64,000 bases of DNA from Saccharospirillum sp. (lineage in GTDB: Bacteria > Pseudomonadota > Gammaproteobacteria > Pseudomonadales > Natronospirillaceae), in the NCBI GenBank assembly GCA_022565595.1, contig JAIUML010000002.1, positions 124,001 through 188,000 of the forward strand, given 5' to 3'. The number at the start of each line of letters is the position of its first letter. The first letter of the stretch is position 1. The notes below the pieces were generated by a model, which searched no databases, was not told the origin of the DNA, and worked only from the letters and a program-made list of their open reading frames with translations. Positions 35,857-47,551 of the stretch are shown here, piece by piece. Made by a program: the position numbers and the translations under genes.

Positions 35857-37731
35857 TCATAAGCTTCTGGCAATTAGCTCTGCCTTGAGCAATCCACCTT
35901 TACTCAACAATTTAGGAGGGAAGCTTGCCTTACGCTTTGATTTAAAAGAATCATAAATCAACTTTAATCCATCAGCTTCGAGTAATGATATGTTTATCTC
36001 TGGATCCATTTCAGCAGAATTGACAAAGTCCGATGAGAACCTAGGGGCGACGATGAGCACTTGTGCTACACGTTTCCCGTAATTCTCGCAACGATTCGCG
36101 TATGCTTTTACCTGCCGTGATGTACTAGAGTACTTCGCAAAATCCCCATTTTTGCATGTTTTAGCCTCACCAATAATAATATCGTCATCACTGATCGAAA
36201 GTATGATATCAACCTTATCTTTAGCTGTGTTCACCTCTTTTCGTAGGTCTTCATCAACTGTAAGTTCAAGCCCCTCCAATATGGCTTTAGTTGCTTCTTC
36301 AAACTTGACTCCTACCTCTGCTTCTGTCACCTCAATCCCATGCTCACGAAGGTGTTTCATGTCGCGTCTAGCCAGTGCACCATAATTCTCGATTAAACGG
36401 TCTTTGGCACTCTCGAACGCATTTATAATATGAGTTCTTGGATTACCACGCTTGGATAAATTAAATTTATCACGGAGATCTTTTATCTCTTCATTGCTCA
36501 ATGCGTATAGAACATCCAATGGTGTAATAGTAAGTGCTCGCAATCTGTCTGTACTGATTTCTTCAGTACTTTCCAACTCAAACTCTTTACGAATTCGATC
36601 TTTAAGCGTCTCCTTACTTTCTTCAATATCTGCTCCTGAGAATTGCCGGCTTATCTCATCAAACATTTCTTTATAACTGGCCGCACTCAACATATTGAAC
36701 TCATGCTCTGCTGCCCCTTTAAGCGACCCCAATATGACCTCTATCCTCTCTTCCAATGTAGTACCCAACTTTTCCACATCCATATCCAGATCATTCATAA
36801 GGGTCTTCAACCTTTCCTTTCTTTGACTCACCCCTTCATTGTCTGAGAATAAGTCTCTTGACAAAATATCATACACGCTCAATCCCGAATGCAAGCAGAC
36901 CGAGATCTTTTCAGCACGACTAACGCTACGGATACGCTTGCCGTAGGTCTTTAGAATATTAGATAGCTCGGCGTCAGAGAATGTCCTCAGCATGCGAAGA
37001 AGGTGTTTATCAGCCAGCGCTTTGCCTTGGATCTCGTTCAGTATTTCAACAACTTCATCTGCTACTATTACTTCAGAGGACTTTCGTTTGATGAAAAGCA
37101 CACCTATGTCTCGCAAACCCTGAATACACACATCAACAGTATCCTTACCGGACTTAACTGGATTCACCAGGTGCTCGATAGCGGCCGCTTCATCAGAGGA
37201 GATTCTCAAGGATTTAGCCAGTACGTTTAATATACCCCTTTCATCATCAGTTATTACCGAGTCTCGGTTAGACCTCCTGTCGTTTTGGTAGGCTTCATTC
37301 ACACATTCTCTAAATATACGAAATCGATGGCCATGACCAAAGTTTTGCTCTACATCATTTGCTATTTGCTGTTCAATGTCCTTCGCCAACTCACACATAG
37401 CATGCCATTCTTTCATATAAAGCTGTTCAATCCAGCTTATGCGTGCAAAGCTGTTCCCATCACGTGAAAGAATATTTACCAGTAAGCGCATGGATGCACC
37501 AGACATCGCAATTTGTTCAGAAATCGCCTTACGAAACTCACTATTTACTGCATTGAACAGTTGCGTTATTTCGCTGCCTGAAGCATCTTTAATTTGACGA
37601 TTGACCTTATCAAGCGTTTCGGAAACTGTAATATTGCAGCTCTCAGCTGAAACACACAGCCGATCTAGAAGATTTATGAACTTTGATTTCTCAATTTGAT
37701 TAAGCGTTGAAAGCACTTGATTGAGTTTCAT
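35857..37731 (-). CDS. Large protein with C-terminal PD-(D/E)XK nuclease-like domain, possible defence gene
   Basis: A 624-residue protein without signal peptide or membrane helix. The first about 460 residues are helical and charged and I do not recognise them; one stretch (LRDKFNLSKRGNPRTHIIN) faintly recalls a SAP-type DNA-binding helix pair. Residues about 475-600 read as a restriction-endonuclease-like fold: KFEEATKAILEGL helix, then DKVDIILSI with the likely metal-binding Asp, then IIIGEAKTCKN with the E-x-K motif, then QVKAYANRCENYGKRV. The gene is visibly AT-rich: the 60 bases from 36181 hold 22 G/C, against 36 in a queA line. It stands alone between a K+ channel and tRNA-Leu repeats. 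Foreign origin and an anti-phage or island-maintenance role are inference. Confidence 0.72.
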   Translation of the reverse strand: MKLNQVLSTLNQIEKSKFINLLDRLCVSAESCNITVSETLDKVNRQIKDASGSEITQLFNAVNSEFRKAISEQIAMSGASMRLLVNILSRDGNSFARISWIEQLYMKEWHAMCELAKDIEQQIANDVEQNFGHGHRFRIFRECVNEAYQNDRRSNRDSVITDDERGILNVLAKSLRISSDEAAAIEHLVNPVKSGKDTVDVCIQGLRDIGVLFIKRKSSEVIVADEVVEILNEIQGKALADKHLLRMLRTFSDAELSNILKTYGKRIRSVSRAEKISVCLHSGLSVYDILSRDLFSDNEGVSQRKERLKTLMNDLDMDVEKLGTTLEERIEVILGSLKGAAEHEFNMLSAASYKEMFDEISRQFSGADIEESKETLKDRIRKEFELESTEEISTDRLRALTITPLDVLYALSNEEIKDLRDKFNLSKRGNPRTHIINAFESAKDRLIENYGALARRDMKHLREHGIEVTEAEVGVKFEEATKAILEGLELTVDEDLRKEVNTAKDKVDIILSISDDDIIIGEAKTCKNGDFAKYSSTSRQVKAYANRCENYGKRVAQVLIVAPRFSSDFVNSAEMDPEINISLLEADGLKLIYDSFKSKRKASFPPKLLSKGGLLKAELIARSL

Positions 37732-37768
37732 ATTGCTACTACTCCGTCAATAGAACCGCATACAATAC

Positions 37769-37792
37769 GATTATTTGATTATTTGATTATTT
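37769..37792. repeat. Three tandem copies of GATTATTT
   Basis: An 8-bp unit repeated three times without mismatch, 37-60 bp upstream of the nuclease-like gene. It could be part of its promoter region or a slippage-prone tract. Confidence 0.7.
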
Positions 37793-38132
37793 ACTACATC
37801 CTGGTGGAATTCATACTAGTAGCTTTTTTGAGAAACGTAACTCAAAAGTAATCAGATAGATCCTTTTTCAGTTCCTTTCGGATATCAGGCTACCTCACCA
37901 GGTATCATCTATAAGGTTTGTGAGTTTGGTACCTAAAGCTGGTTCGATTGAGCCAGCAAACTGGATGGCACCAGTACCTGGTCAAGTCCTGTAGGCTAAT
38001 GGCTCAATAAAAAACCCCGGTGAATTACTCCCACAGGGTCTCTAAGTTTGGTACCAGAGGCTGGACCGACTGGGTCAGCACACTGGACGGCACAAGCGCC
38101 GGGTTGAGTCCGGTCGACTCACGGCGCAATAA

Positions 38133-38164
38133 AAAACCCCGCTAGACTTCTCTGACGGGGTTTT
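38133..38164 (-). terminator. Rho-independent terminator inside the tRNA-associated repeats
   Basis: On the minus strand AAAACCCCG (38164-38156) pairs with CGGGGTTTT (38141-38133), with a 14-base loop, and the T run continues. It is the strongest of the three hairpins in the repeat array. Confidence 0.8.
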
Positions 38165-38252
38165 AAAGTTTGGTACCAGAGGCCGGACCGACTGGGCCAG
38201 CACACTGGACGGCACAAGTGCCGGGTCGAGTCCAGTTGACTCGTGACGCAAT

Positions 38253-38284
38253 AAAAAACCCCATCAGATCTCTCCGACAGGGTT
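38253..38284 (-). terminator. Terminator just downstream of tRNA-Leu
   Basis: On the minus strand AACCC (38284-38280) and GGGGTT with a T6 run (38262-38253) form a short hairpin terminator starting 8 bases after the tRNA CCA. It should end the tRNA transcript. Confidence 0.65.
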
Positions 38285-38291
38285 CTCAATA

Positions 38292-38379
38292 TGGTACCAG
38301 AGGCCGGACTCGAACCGGCACGGGGGATTAGCCCGGCGGATTTTGAATCCGCTGCGTCTACCAATTTCGCCACTCTGGC
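38292..38379 (-). tRNA. tRNA-Leu, anticodon CAA
   Basis: An 88-base tRNA including an encoded CCA. The acceptor stem GCCAGAG pairs with CTCTGGT (one G-U). The D arm is GCGAAATTGGTAGACGC. The anticodon arm GCGGA-TTCAAAA-TCCGC gives CAA, reading UUG. The long variable arm CGGGCTAATCCCCCG marks a class II tRNA, and the T arm has GTTCGAGT. All stems close. It is followed by its terminator and three degenerate repeats of its own 3' end. Confidence 0.97.
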
Positions 38380-38443
38380 TAAGTGGTTGGGCATTCTATC
38401 TAAAAATCCTTTGTCGTCAATGGCTTCCGTGCTTTTTCTTTGC

Positions 38444-39478
38444 TTAGCCCTGCAATTGCCAGCCAACGGTCTGGCCGGCGAAAAAGGGCACTATGGTGTC
38501 GCCGTCGCTCATTTTGATCACTTCGGGGATCTGCCAGGGCCGTTTAGCCAGGGTGATGGTGCCCTGGTTGAGGGGCAGGCCGTAGAAGTTGGGGCCGTGT
38601 TCGCTGGCAAAGGCTTCCAGTTTGTCGAGCACGCCGAGTTCTTCGAAGACCTGGGCGTAGAGCTCTATGGCGCTCCAGGCGCTGTAGCAGCCGGCGCAGC
38701 CGCAGCTGGCTTCTTTCTTGTGTTTGGCGTGGGGGGCAGAGTCTGTGCCCAGAAAGAATTTGGGTGAGCCGCTGGCGACGGCCTGGCGCAGGGCCTGCTG
38801 GTGGGTGCTGCGCTTGAGCACGGGCAGGCAGTAGTTGTGTGGGCGAATGCCGCCCACAAAGAGGTCGTTGCGGTTGAGCAGCAGGTGCTGAGGAGTCACG
38901 GTGGCGGCCAGGGTGATGGGGCCGTCCATGACGAAGTCTACGGCGTCCTTGGTGGTGATGTGCTCAAACACCACTTTCAGGCCGGGGTGGCGGTCGACTA
39001 TGCCTTCCAGGTGGCGGTCTATAAAGACTTTTTCGCGGTCGAAGATGTCGATGTCGCCATCCGTTACTTCGCCGTGCACCAGCAGCAGCATGGCGTTTTC
39101 GGCCAGTGCTTCGAATACGGGTTCGAGGCTATCGAGTGAGCTGACGGCGGCGCTGGAGTTGGTAGTGGCGCCAGCCGGGTAGAGTTTGGCGGCGACGACG
39201 CCGGCGCGGCGGGCAGCGCGAATGTCGGCAGTGGTGGTCTTGTCGGTCAGGTAGAGGGTCATCAGCGGTTCAAAGTGGCTACCTTCGGGGCTGGCGGCCA
39301 GGATGCGCTGGCGGTAGGCCACGGCGAGGTCCGCAGTGGTGACAGGGGGCGTCAGGTTGGGCATGACGATGGCGCGGCGGAAGCAGCGGGCAGTCGCGGG
39401 CACGGTTTCGGCCAGAAAGTCGCCATCGCGAAAGTGCAGGTGCCAGTCGTCCGGGGTTCGAATCACCAGTTCGTTCAT
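38444..39478 (-). CDS. pyrC: Dihydroorotase
   Basis: A 344-residue cytoplasmic zinc amidohydrolase that interconverts carbamoyl-aspartate and dihydroorotate in pyrimidine synthesis. Conserved pieces of the short E. coli-type enzyme are present: WHLHFRDG (metal His pair), [20 protein letters not shown] (carboxylated Lys), [27 protein letters not shown] (catalytic Asp) and [10 protein letters not shown]. The ATG at 39478 is chosen because AGGA lies 8 bp upstream and the protein then starts [12 protein letters not shown]; the longer frame from 39520 adds unrelated residues. Length matches the family (about 345). Confidence 0.97.
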   Translation of the reverse strand: MNELVIRTPDDWHLHFRDGDFLAETVPATARCFRRAIVMPNLTPPVTTADLAVAYRQRILAASPEGSHFEPLMTLYLTDKTTTADIRAARRAGVVAAKLYPAGATTNSSAAVSSLDSLEPVFEALAENAMLLLVHGEVTDGDIDIFDREKVFIDRHLEGIVDRHPGLKVVFEHITTKDAVDFVMDGPITLAATVTPQHLLLNRNDLFVGGIRPHNYCLPVLKRSTHQQALRQAVASGSPKFFLGTDSAPHAKHKKEASCGCAGCYSAWSAIELYAQVFEELGVLDKLEAFASEHGPNFYGLPLNQGTITLAKRPWQIPEVIKMSDGDTIVPFFAGQTVGWQLQG

Positions 39479-39611
39479 GCTTTGGGTCCTGTGCCTTTGG
39501 AGTGGCGCTATGGTACTCATTTTGGCGTTATATCAGAAGTGACAATTGGCTCTTGAGAAGCCGGGTGGATGCGGCATTATGGCCAACAGTATTTACTCAA
39601 GGAATCCACCC

Positions 39612-40784
39612 ATGCTCGATACCCGCTGGGAAAGCCTCGACGTGCTGCGCGGTTTCGCGCTGCTCGGCATTCTGATCATGAACATTTTGAGCTTTGGTTT
39701 GCCCATGGCCGCCTACGGCAACCCCACAGCCTATGGGGATCTCAGTGGCCTGAACAATGCGGCCTGGTGGGTCACCAGCCTGCTGGCAGACCAGAAGTTC
39801 ATTTCGCTGTTTTCTCTGCTCTTTGGTGCGGGCGTTCTATTGTTTGCGGAGCGGGCCGAGGCCAAAGGTGCGGCACCTGGCCGGTTGCACTATCGGCGCA
39901 TGGGCTGGTTGCTGGTGTTCGGTATGGCGCACGGCTGGCTGCTCTGGTATGGCGATATTCTATTCACCTATGCCATTGCCGGCATGGTGGTCTATTTGAT
40001 GCGCAAGCGCAGCACTGCGGCCTTGCTGTCTACGGCGGCGGTGTTCTTTGTGGTACCCATTCTGGCTTACCATCTGCTGATCTACTTCACCCTGCCCTAC
40101 TGGCCTGCCGAGGAATATGCCGATATGCAGCAGTTCTGGGCGCCGACCGAGGCCATGTTGCAGGCGGAAGTCGCCGCCATGACGGGCAGCCTGGCAGAGC
40201 AGTTTGCTCAGCGCGCCGAGTGGACCTTAATGATGCAAACCGATGCCCTGCTGTTCATCACCTTCTGGTTCACCAGTGCGCTGATGATGCTGGGCATGGT
40301 CTTGTATCGGGTGGGCTTTATTACCGGTCAGTGGTCTACCGAGGCCTATCGGCGCATGGCCTGGCTGGCTGTGCCTGGCATTGGCCTCTCGGCCATTGGT
40401 GTTGTGCAGATGCAGCGGCATGAGTTCGATTTTGCGGCGTCCTTTATCGATACGCTGTGGAACTATGTCGCTGCGCCCATCACCATGTTGGGCTATGCCA
40501 GCCTGGTGTTGCTCTGGGTGAGGTCCGGCGCGGCTGCCTTTCTGCGCCATCGGCTGGCCTGTCTTGGGCGTACTGCCTTTAGCCACTATATTCTGCAAAC
40601 CCTGATCGGGGTGTTGATCTTCAACTGGCTCGGCCTCTTTGGCCAGTGGGACAGAGCCGCCCTGCTGTTGGCCGCTGTGCTGATTGGCAGCGGGCAATTG
40701 ATGCTGGCGCCGGTCTGGTTGCGTCACTTCAAGCAGGGGCCATTGGAGGCGCTGTGGCGGCGATTGACCTACGGCAATCCATAA
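39612..40784 (+). CDS. DUF418-family inner-membrane protein
   Basis: A 390-residue polytopic membrane protein with about 10 hydrophobic segments. The opening (LDVLRGFALLGILIMNI) and the late part (RTAFSHYILQTLIGVLIFNW) are signatures of the DUF418/YeiB family. No reaction is established for the family. The ATG at 39612 is preferred over 39546 because AAGGAA lies 8 bp upstream and the protein then begins at the conserved motif. It is divergent from pyrC and 51 bp upstream of queA. Confidence 0.88.
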   Translation: MLDTRWESLDVLRGFALLGILIMNILSFGLPMAAYGNPTAYGDLSGLNNAAWWVTSLLADQKFISLFSLLFGAGVLLFAERAEAKGAAPGRLHYRRMGWLLVFGMAHGWLLWYGDILFTYAIAGMVVYLMRKRSTAALLSTAAVFFVVPILAYHLLIYFTLPYWPAEEYADMQQFWAPTEAMLQAEVAAMTGSLAEQFAQRAEWTLMMQTDALLFITFWFTSALMMLGMVLYRVGFITGQWSTEAYRRMAWLAVPGIGLSAIGVVQMQRHEFDFAASFIDTLWNYVAAPITMLGYASLVLLWVRSGAAAFLRHRLACLGRTAFSHYILQTLIGVLIFNWLGLFGQWDRAALLLAAVLIGSGQLMLAPVWLRHFKQGPLEALWRRLTYGNP

Positions 40785-40835
40785 TACGCTGTGCTAAACT
40801 ACGCGCCCTTTTTTGCAGACCCGAACCAGCCACCC

Positions 40836-43024
<2,189 letters not shown>

Positions 43025-43160
43025 GTACTTACCCTTTCGGGGGCAATTAAACAGGATGGGCAAGGCTCGCCATGGCTTGAACCAGCGCCAGCTGCCCCCA
43101 TCAACAACAAAATTTATTTTTTCTGACTGTGACTGAACGTCTAAAAACTGGAGTATCACC

Positions 43161-43508
43161 ATGAAAAAGATCCTGGCGGCCGCCCTGGCCCTGAGCCCTG
43201 CCCTTGCCCTTGCTGCACCGGCCGGTCAACCCAGCCCCTGGCAGTTGCCCATCATGCTCGGTATTTTCTTCCTGATTTTCTGGCTGATGGTCTGGCGCCC
43301 GCAGAGCAAGCGTGCCAAGGAGCATAAAAGCCTGATCGCCGCACTGAGCAAAGGTGATGAAGTGGTCACCGCTGCCGGCATCACCGGTCGCGTCACCAAG
43401 GTGACTGACGACTACGTTTCTGTGGAAGTGGCCGAGAAAGTTGAACTGACTTTCCAGAAAAATGCCATCTCCGCCACGCTGCCCAAGGGCACCTTGAAAG
43501 CCATTTGA
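43161..43508 (+). CDS. yajC: SecYEG accessory subunit YajC
   Basis: A 115-residue inner-membrane protein of the SecDF-YajC complex. One N-terminal signal-like helix and then the membrane segment LPIMLGIFFLIFWLMVWRPQ are followed by the conserved cytoplasmic part (SLIAALSKGDEVVTAAGITGRV). It lies in the usual tgt-yajC-secD-secF order, but a strong terminator directly follows it. Confidence 0.95.
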   Translation: MKKILAAALALSPALALAAPAGQPSPWQLPIMLGIFFLIFWLMVWRPQSKRAKEHKSLIAALSKGDEVVTAAGITGRVTKVTDDYVSVEVAEKVELTFQKNAISATLPKGTLKAI

Positions 43509-43516
43509 TGGATGCC

Positions 43517-43549
43517 GGGTTACCCGCCTAACGGGTAACCCTTTTTTTT
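43517..43549 (+). terminator. Rho-independent terminator between yajC and secD
   Basis: GGGTTACCCG (43517-43526), loop CCTAA, CGGGTAACCC (43532-43541), then eight T. A 10-bp perfect stem with a T tract, 9 bp after the yajC stop and 35 bp before the secD start. Confidence 0.9.
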
Positions 43550-43584
43550 GCCCGTCGTTACCGCTCTCTGCGCAGGACTGCTCC

Positions 43585-45435
43585 ATGCTGAACAAATACC
43601 CACTGTGGAAATACATACTCATCGGCCTCGTGCTTGCCGTTGGTATTCTCTACAGCTTGCCCAACCTTTTTCCGGCCAACCCGGCGGTGCAAATTCGCAG
43701 CACCGAATCCGGTGTCGTCATCAATCAGGCCACGCTGAACCGCGCTACTGCGGCCCTGGACGAGGCCAACATTGCCTACTTTGGTGAGGAAGTCACCCCT
43801 CAGTACGGCCTTATCCGTTTGAACAACAACGATGATCAGTTGCGCGCGCGCAATGCCATCCAGAACGGCCTGGGCTCGAGCTATATCGTGGCATTGAACA
43901 TGGCGGCCACCACCCCTGAGTGGCTGTTGGCGCTCGGTGCCAGCCCCATGGCGCTAGGGCTGGATCTTTCCGGCGGCGTGCACTTCCTGTTGGAAGTGGA
44001 TATGGACCGCTTTCTGGAATCTCAGTTGAACAGCTATGCGTCCAACATTCGCAACAACTTCCGTTCCGAGAACATTCGCTACCGTTCGGTCGATGTCCTT
44101 GATGGCGGCAGCATCCAGATCATCCTGGCAGACGACAACACCCGCAACGATGCCATTACCTGGTTGCGTCGCAACCTGAACGAGTTCCAGCGCACCAATA
44201 CAACAGAGCGCGACTTGCCCGCCCTGGTGCTGACCTTGACGGACGATCGCATTCGCGAACTCCAGGATTACGCCATCAGCCAGAACCAGACCGCTTTGAA
44301 CAACCGAGTGAACGAACTGGGCGTGGCCGAGCCACTGGTTCAACGCCAGGGGGCCAACCGCATTGTTGTGCAGTTGCCCGGCGTACAGGATACCGCCCAG
44401 GCGAAGAGCATTCTGGGCAGAGCCGCCAACCTGGAGTTCCGCCTGGAAGCGCGTGGCAGCGATGGCGAAGTGTATAATATGCGCCGTAGCCAGGGTGGCC
44501 GAGGCACCGCCATGCTGGAGCGGGACATCATCGTCACGGGCGATAACGTCACCGACGCCCGTGTCTCCTACGATGAAAACGGCATGCCCCAGGTCGCTGT
44601 CAGCCTCGACGGCGTCGGCGGTACGCGCATGGGCCGAGTCACACGCAGTAACATTGGTCGCCCCATGGGTGTGCTCTTTATCGAGCAGAAAGCCCTGCTG
44701 GAAGGCTATGAAGAAGTCGATGGCGAGCCAGTTCCCATTTACAACAATGTTGAAGAGCGGGAAATCATCTCTCTCGCCACCATTCGTGGCGCCTTCTCCA
44801 ACAACTTTGTGATTACCGGTCTGGATAGCCCCCAGGAAGCCTCTGAACTCGCCTTGCTGCTGCGCGCCGGTGCCCTGGCCGCGCCCATGCAGTTTGTGGA
44901 AGAACGCACCATCGGCCCAAGCCTGGGTGCCGAGAACATTCGAATGGGCATCAATAGCGTACTGATCGGCTTTGCCCTGGTGGTTCTGTTCATGATCGCC
45001 TGGTACAAGGTCTTCGGCATTTTCGCCAGCCTGGCTCTGGTCGTGAACCTGGTGCTGATCATTGCGCTGATGTCACTGATCGGTGCCACTCTAACCTTGC
45101 CAGGCATCGCCGGTATTGTTTTAACAGTGGGTATGGCGGTGGACGCCAACGTGCTGATTTTCAGCCGAATACGAGAAGAACTGGCCGAGGGTAAAACAGT
45201 CCAGGCAGCCATCGACGCCGGCTATGGCCGCGCTTTTGTGACCATTCTGGATGCCAACATCACCACCCTGATCGTCGCCGCCATTCTGTTTTCGATTGGC
45301 ACCGGCCCGGTACAGGGTTTCGCGGTAACGCTGTCGTTCGGCATCATTACCTCCATGTTCACCGCCATCCTGTTCACTCGAGCGCTGGCGAACCTGACCT
45401 TCGGCGGTCGGGCCCTGAAAAAGCTGCCCATTTAA
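43585..45435 (+). CDS. secD: Protein translocase subunit SecD
   Basis: A 616-residue inner-membrane subunit that uses the proton gradient to help pull exported proteins through SecYEG. The first helix is at about 7-27, the P1 periplasmic domain contains ALGLDLSGGVHFLLEVDM, and six-helix RND-like segments start near 455 (IGFALVVLFMIAWYKVFGI; VGMAVDANVLIFSRIREEL). Length equals the E. coli protein. It lies after a terminator and 10 bp before secF. Confidence 0.97.
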   Translation: MLNKYPLWKYILIGLVLAVGILYSLPNLFPANPAVQIRSTESGVVINQATLNRATAALDEANIAYFGEEVTPQYGLIRLNNNDDQLRARNAIQNGLGSSYIVALNMAATTPEWLLALGASPMALGLDLSGGVHFLLEVDMDRFLESQLNSYASNIRNNFRSENIRYRSVDVLDGGSIQIILADDNTRNDAITWLRRNLNEFQRTNTTERDLPALVLTLTDDRIRELQDYAISQNQTALNNRVNELGVAEPLVQRQGANRIVVQLPGVQDTAQAKSILGRAANLEFRLEARGSDGEVYNMRRSQGGRGTAMLERDIIVTGDNVTDARVSYDENGMPQVAVSLDGVGGTRMGRVTRSNIGRPMGVLFIEQKALLEGYEEVDGEPVPIYNNVEEREIISLATIRGAFSNNFVITGLDSPQEASELALLLRAGALAAPMQFVEERTIGPSLGAENIRMGINSVLIGFALVVLFMIAWYKVFGIFASLALVVNLVLIIALMSLIGATLTLPGIAGIVLTVGMAVDANVLIFSRIREELAEGKTVQAAIDAGYGRAFVTILDANITTLIVAAILFSIGTGPVQGFAVTLSFGIITSMFTAILFTRALANLTFGGRALKKLPI

Positions 45436-45445
45436 GGAGCCCAAC

Positions 45446-46411
45446 ATGCCAGATTTAAAAATTATCGATTTTATGGGCAAGCGCCGCATCGCGGCGATTC
45501 TGTCCATTACGCTGTTAGTGATCTCCCTGGGTTCACTGGTGGTGCGCGGCCTGAACTTCGGCCTCGATTTCACCGGTGGCGCCCAGATCGAAGTACGCTA
45601 CCAGACCGAAGCCGACATCGAAGGCATTCGCAGCACCCTGAACAATGCCGGTTACCGTGATGTCGTGGTGCAATTCTTCGGCAACAACACCGATGTGCTG
45701 ATCCGCATGCAGGAAGACAGCGACCCCATGCTGGGCGACCAGGTACTCGCCTTGCTGGCGGCAGAACGCAGCGATGTCAGCCTGCGCCGCAACGAGTTTG
45801 TTGGCCCTCAGGTGGGTGAAGAGCTGCGCGAACAAGGCGGCATCGGCATGCTGGTGGCGTTGGCGATGGTGATGATCTATATCGGCTTTCGCTTCCAGTT
45901 CAAGTTCGCCATTGGCGCTGTTGCGGCTCTGGCACACGACGTCGTTATCGTGCTTGGCTTTTTCTCGCTCACTCAGATGGCGTTCGACCTGACCATTCTC
46001 GCTGCCATCCTGGCGGTGATCGGTTATTCCTTGAACGACACCATTGTGGTATCGGACCGCATCCGAGAAGCCTTCCGCATGATCCGACGGGACGACCCCT
46101 TCTACCTGATCAACGTCGCCCTGTCACAAACTCTCGGCCGTACGCTGATCACCTCCTTGACCACCTTGATGGTGCTGTTCTCCCTGGGTGTGTTCGGCGG
46201 TGAACTGATTCGCGGCTTCGCCATAGCCCTGGCGGTGGGTGTGGTCATTGGTACCTACTCCTCGATTTATGTCGCCGCCAACGTGCTGATGCTGATGAAC
46301 CTGCGCAAGGAAGACATGATGCCGCAGGAGAAGAAAGAGGATGATGGTGAGGAGGAGATTCCGAGTTGGTTGACGGATGTAGACGAAGATAAGGAAGAGT
46401 CCAAACCATGA
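45446..46411 (+). CDS. secF: Protein translocase subunit SecF
   Basis: A 321-residue inner-membrane partner of SecD. It has [15 protein letters not shown] in the periplasmic start, then the membrane domain with [18 protein letters not shown] and [15 protein letters not shown], and an acidic C-terminal tail ([19 protein letters not shown]). AAGGAG lies 8 bp before the ATG. Its stop overlaps the trpS start by 4 bp, an unusual gene junction. Confidence 0.97.
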   Translation: MPDLKIIDFMGKRRIAAILSITLLVISLGSLVVRGLNFGLDFTGGAQIEVRYQTEADIEGIRSTLNNAGYRDVVVQFFGNNTDVLIRMQEDSDPMLGDQVLALLAAERSDVSLRRNEFVGPQVGEELREQGGIGMLVALAMVMIYIGFRFQFKFAIGAVAALAHDVVIVLGFFSLTQMAFDLTILAAILAVIGYSLNDTIVVSDRIREAFRMIRRDDPFYLINVALSQTLGRTLITSLTTLMVLFSLGVFGGELIRGFAIALAVGVVIGTYSSIYVAANVLMLMNLRKEDMMPQEKKEDDGEEEIPSWLTDVDEDKEESKP

Positions 46412-47421
46412 GCACTACGCGCGTTTTAACCGGTATTACCACTACGGGTATTCCCCATCTGGGCAATTATGCGGGCGCTATTCGCCCGGCCATTGCTGCC
46501 AGCAATAACCCGAACACCGAGTCCTTTCTGTTTCTGGCCGACTACCATGCCTTGATCAAGTGCCAGGAGCCTGAGCGGGTGAAGGAATCCGTGCGTGCCA
46601 TAGCGGCGACCTGGCTGGCCTGTGGCTTGGACCCGGAACGGGTGACGTTCTACCGGCAGACCGATATACCGGAAATCACGGAACTCACCTGGGTGCTGAC
46701 CACCGTCACCGCCAAGGGCCTGATGAACCGGGCGCACGCCTACAAAGCCGCAGTACAGGAAAACATCGACGACGACAACGCCGACCCGGATCGTGGCATC
46801 ACCATGGGCTTGTTCAGCTACCCCATTCTGATGGCGGCGGACATTCTGATGTTCAATGGTGGCAAAATCCCGGTGGGCAAGGATCAGACTCAGCACATCG
46901 AAATGGCGCGCGACATTGCTCAGCGCTTCAACTTCCTGTTCGGTGAAACCTTCACTCTGCCGGAAGCGGTGATTGAAGAGTCCGGCATGATTCTGCCCGG
47001 CCTCGACGGTCGCAAGATGTCGAAGAGCTACAACAACACCATTCCCTTGTTCGAGCCAGAGAAAAAGTTCCGCAAGTTGATCAACAAGATCAAGACCAAC
47101 AGCCTGGAACCAGGCGAGCCGAAAGACCCGAACGATTCGGCCCTGTTTGATCTCTACTCGGCCTTTGCCGACCCGGCTGCGATCAACGACATGCGCCAGC
47201 AATACGCCAACGGCATCGCCTGGGGCGAGATGAAGCAGGTGCTGTTCGAGCTGCTTAACGAAGAACTGAAAGAGAAGCGTGACCTGTACAATACCCTGAT
47301 GGACGATCCGGCCCAGTTGGATCAGATTCTCAAGCAGGGTGCCGAGAAGGCGCGCGATTACGCTATTCCCTTGATGAAAGAGGTACGGCAGAAAGTCGGC
47401 ATTGGGCCCATTGCCGGCTAA
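46408..47421 (+). CDS. trpS: Tryptophanyl-tRNA synthetase
   Basis: A 337-residue class I synthetase that charges tRNA-Trp. The HIGH-like motif is in [11 protein letters not shown] and the KMSKS motif is in [29 protein letters not shown] is the conserved Trp-pocket strand. Overlap with secF (ATGA) suggests translational coupling. A 10-bp hairpin follows the stop. Confidence 0.96.
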   Translation: MSTTRVLTGITTTGIPHLGNYAGAIRPAIAASNNPNTESFLFLADYHALIKCQEPERVKESVRAIAATWLACGLDPERVTFYRQTDIPEITELTWVLTTVTAKGLMNRAHAYKAAVQENIDDDNADPDRGITMGLFSYPILMAADILMFNGGKIPVGKDQTQHIEMARDIAQRFNFLFGETFTLPEAVIEESGMILPGLDGRKMSKSYNNTIPLFEPEKKFRKLINKIKTNSLEPGEPKDPNDSALFDLYSAFADPAAINDMRQQYANGIAWGEMKQVLFELLNEELKEKRDLYNTLMDDPAQLDQILKQGAEKARDYAIPLMKEVRQKVGIGPIAG

Positions 47422-47434
47422 GCCATTGCCGAAC

Positions 47435-47459
47435 GAGCCGCAGGACAAACCTGCGGCTC
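47435..47459. terminator. Hairpin after trpS
   Basis: GAGCCGCAGG (47435-47444), loop ACAAA, CCTGCGGCTC (47450-47459). It lies 13 bp after the stop; no T tract follows, so function as a terminator is uncertain. Confidence 0.5.
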
Positions 47460-47551
47460 CACCCCCGCCAGTTTTCAGTCTGCCTTTGCACCACCAAACC
47501 CCTTAGACTCCCTCCACCACTGCCTTCAAGTACCTTTTTACTGGAGCTGCC

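Larger units (their letters stand above)
37925..38291 (-). repeat. Three 122-bp tandem repeats derived from the tRNA-Leu 3' end, with terminators
   Basis: The landmark GGTACC recurs at 37928, 38050, 38172 and, in the tRNA itself, 38293; the spacings are 122, 122 and 121 bp. Read on the minus strand, each unit begins after the CCA end with a terminator-like hairpin and T run, continues with about 70 bp containing GGCAC-TT-GTGCC, and ends in a copy of the tRNA 3' acceptor end. The unit next to the tRNA keeps that end exactly (GTCCGGCCTCTGGTACC), the middle one has one change, and the farthest is clearly decayed. The layout recalls the repeats downstream of E. coli tyrT. Confidence 0.85.

Noticed and set aside
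34222-38291. A complete integrative element ending at tRNA-Leu
   Set aside because: No integrase, recombinase or second attachment site is visible in the window; only the AT-rich content and tRNA-end repeats suggest it.
37925-38291. CRISPR array
   Set aside because: The 122-bp units are similar along their whole length and derive from a tRNA end; there are no short repeats with unique spacers.
43031-43110. Terminator after tgt from GGGGGCA and TGCCCCC
   Set aside because: The arms are about 55 bases apart with no T tract following directly; too weak to call.
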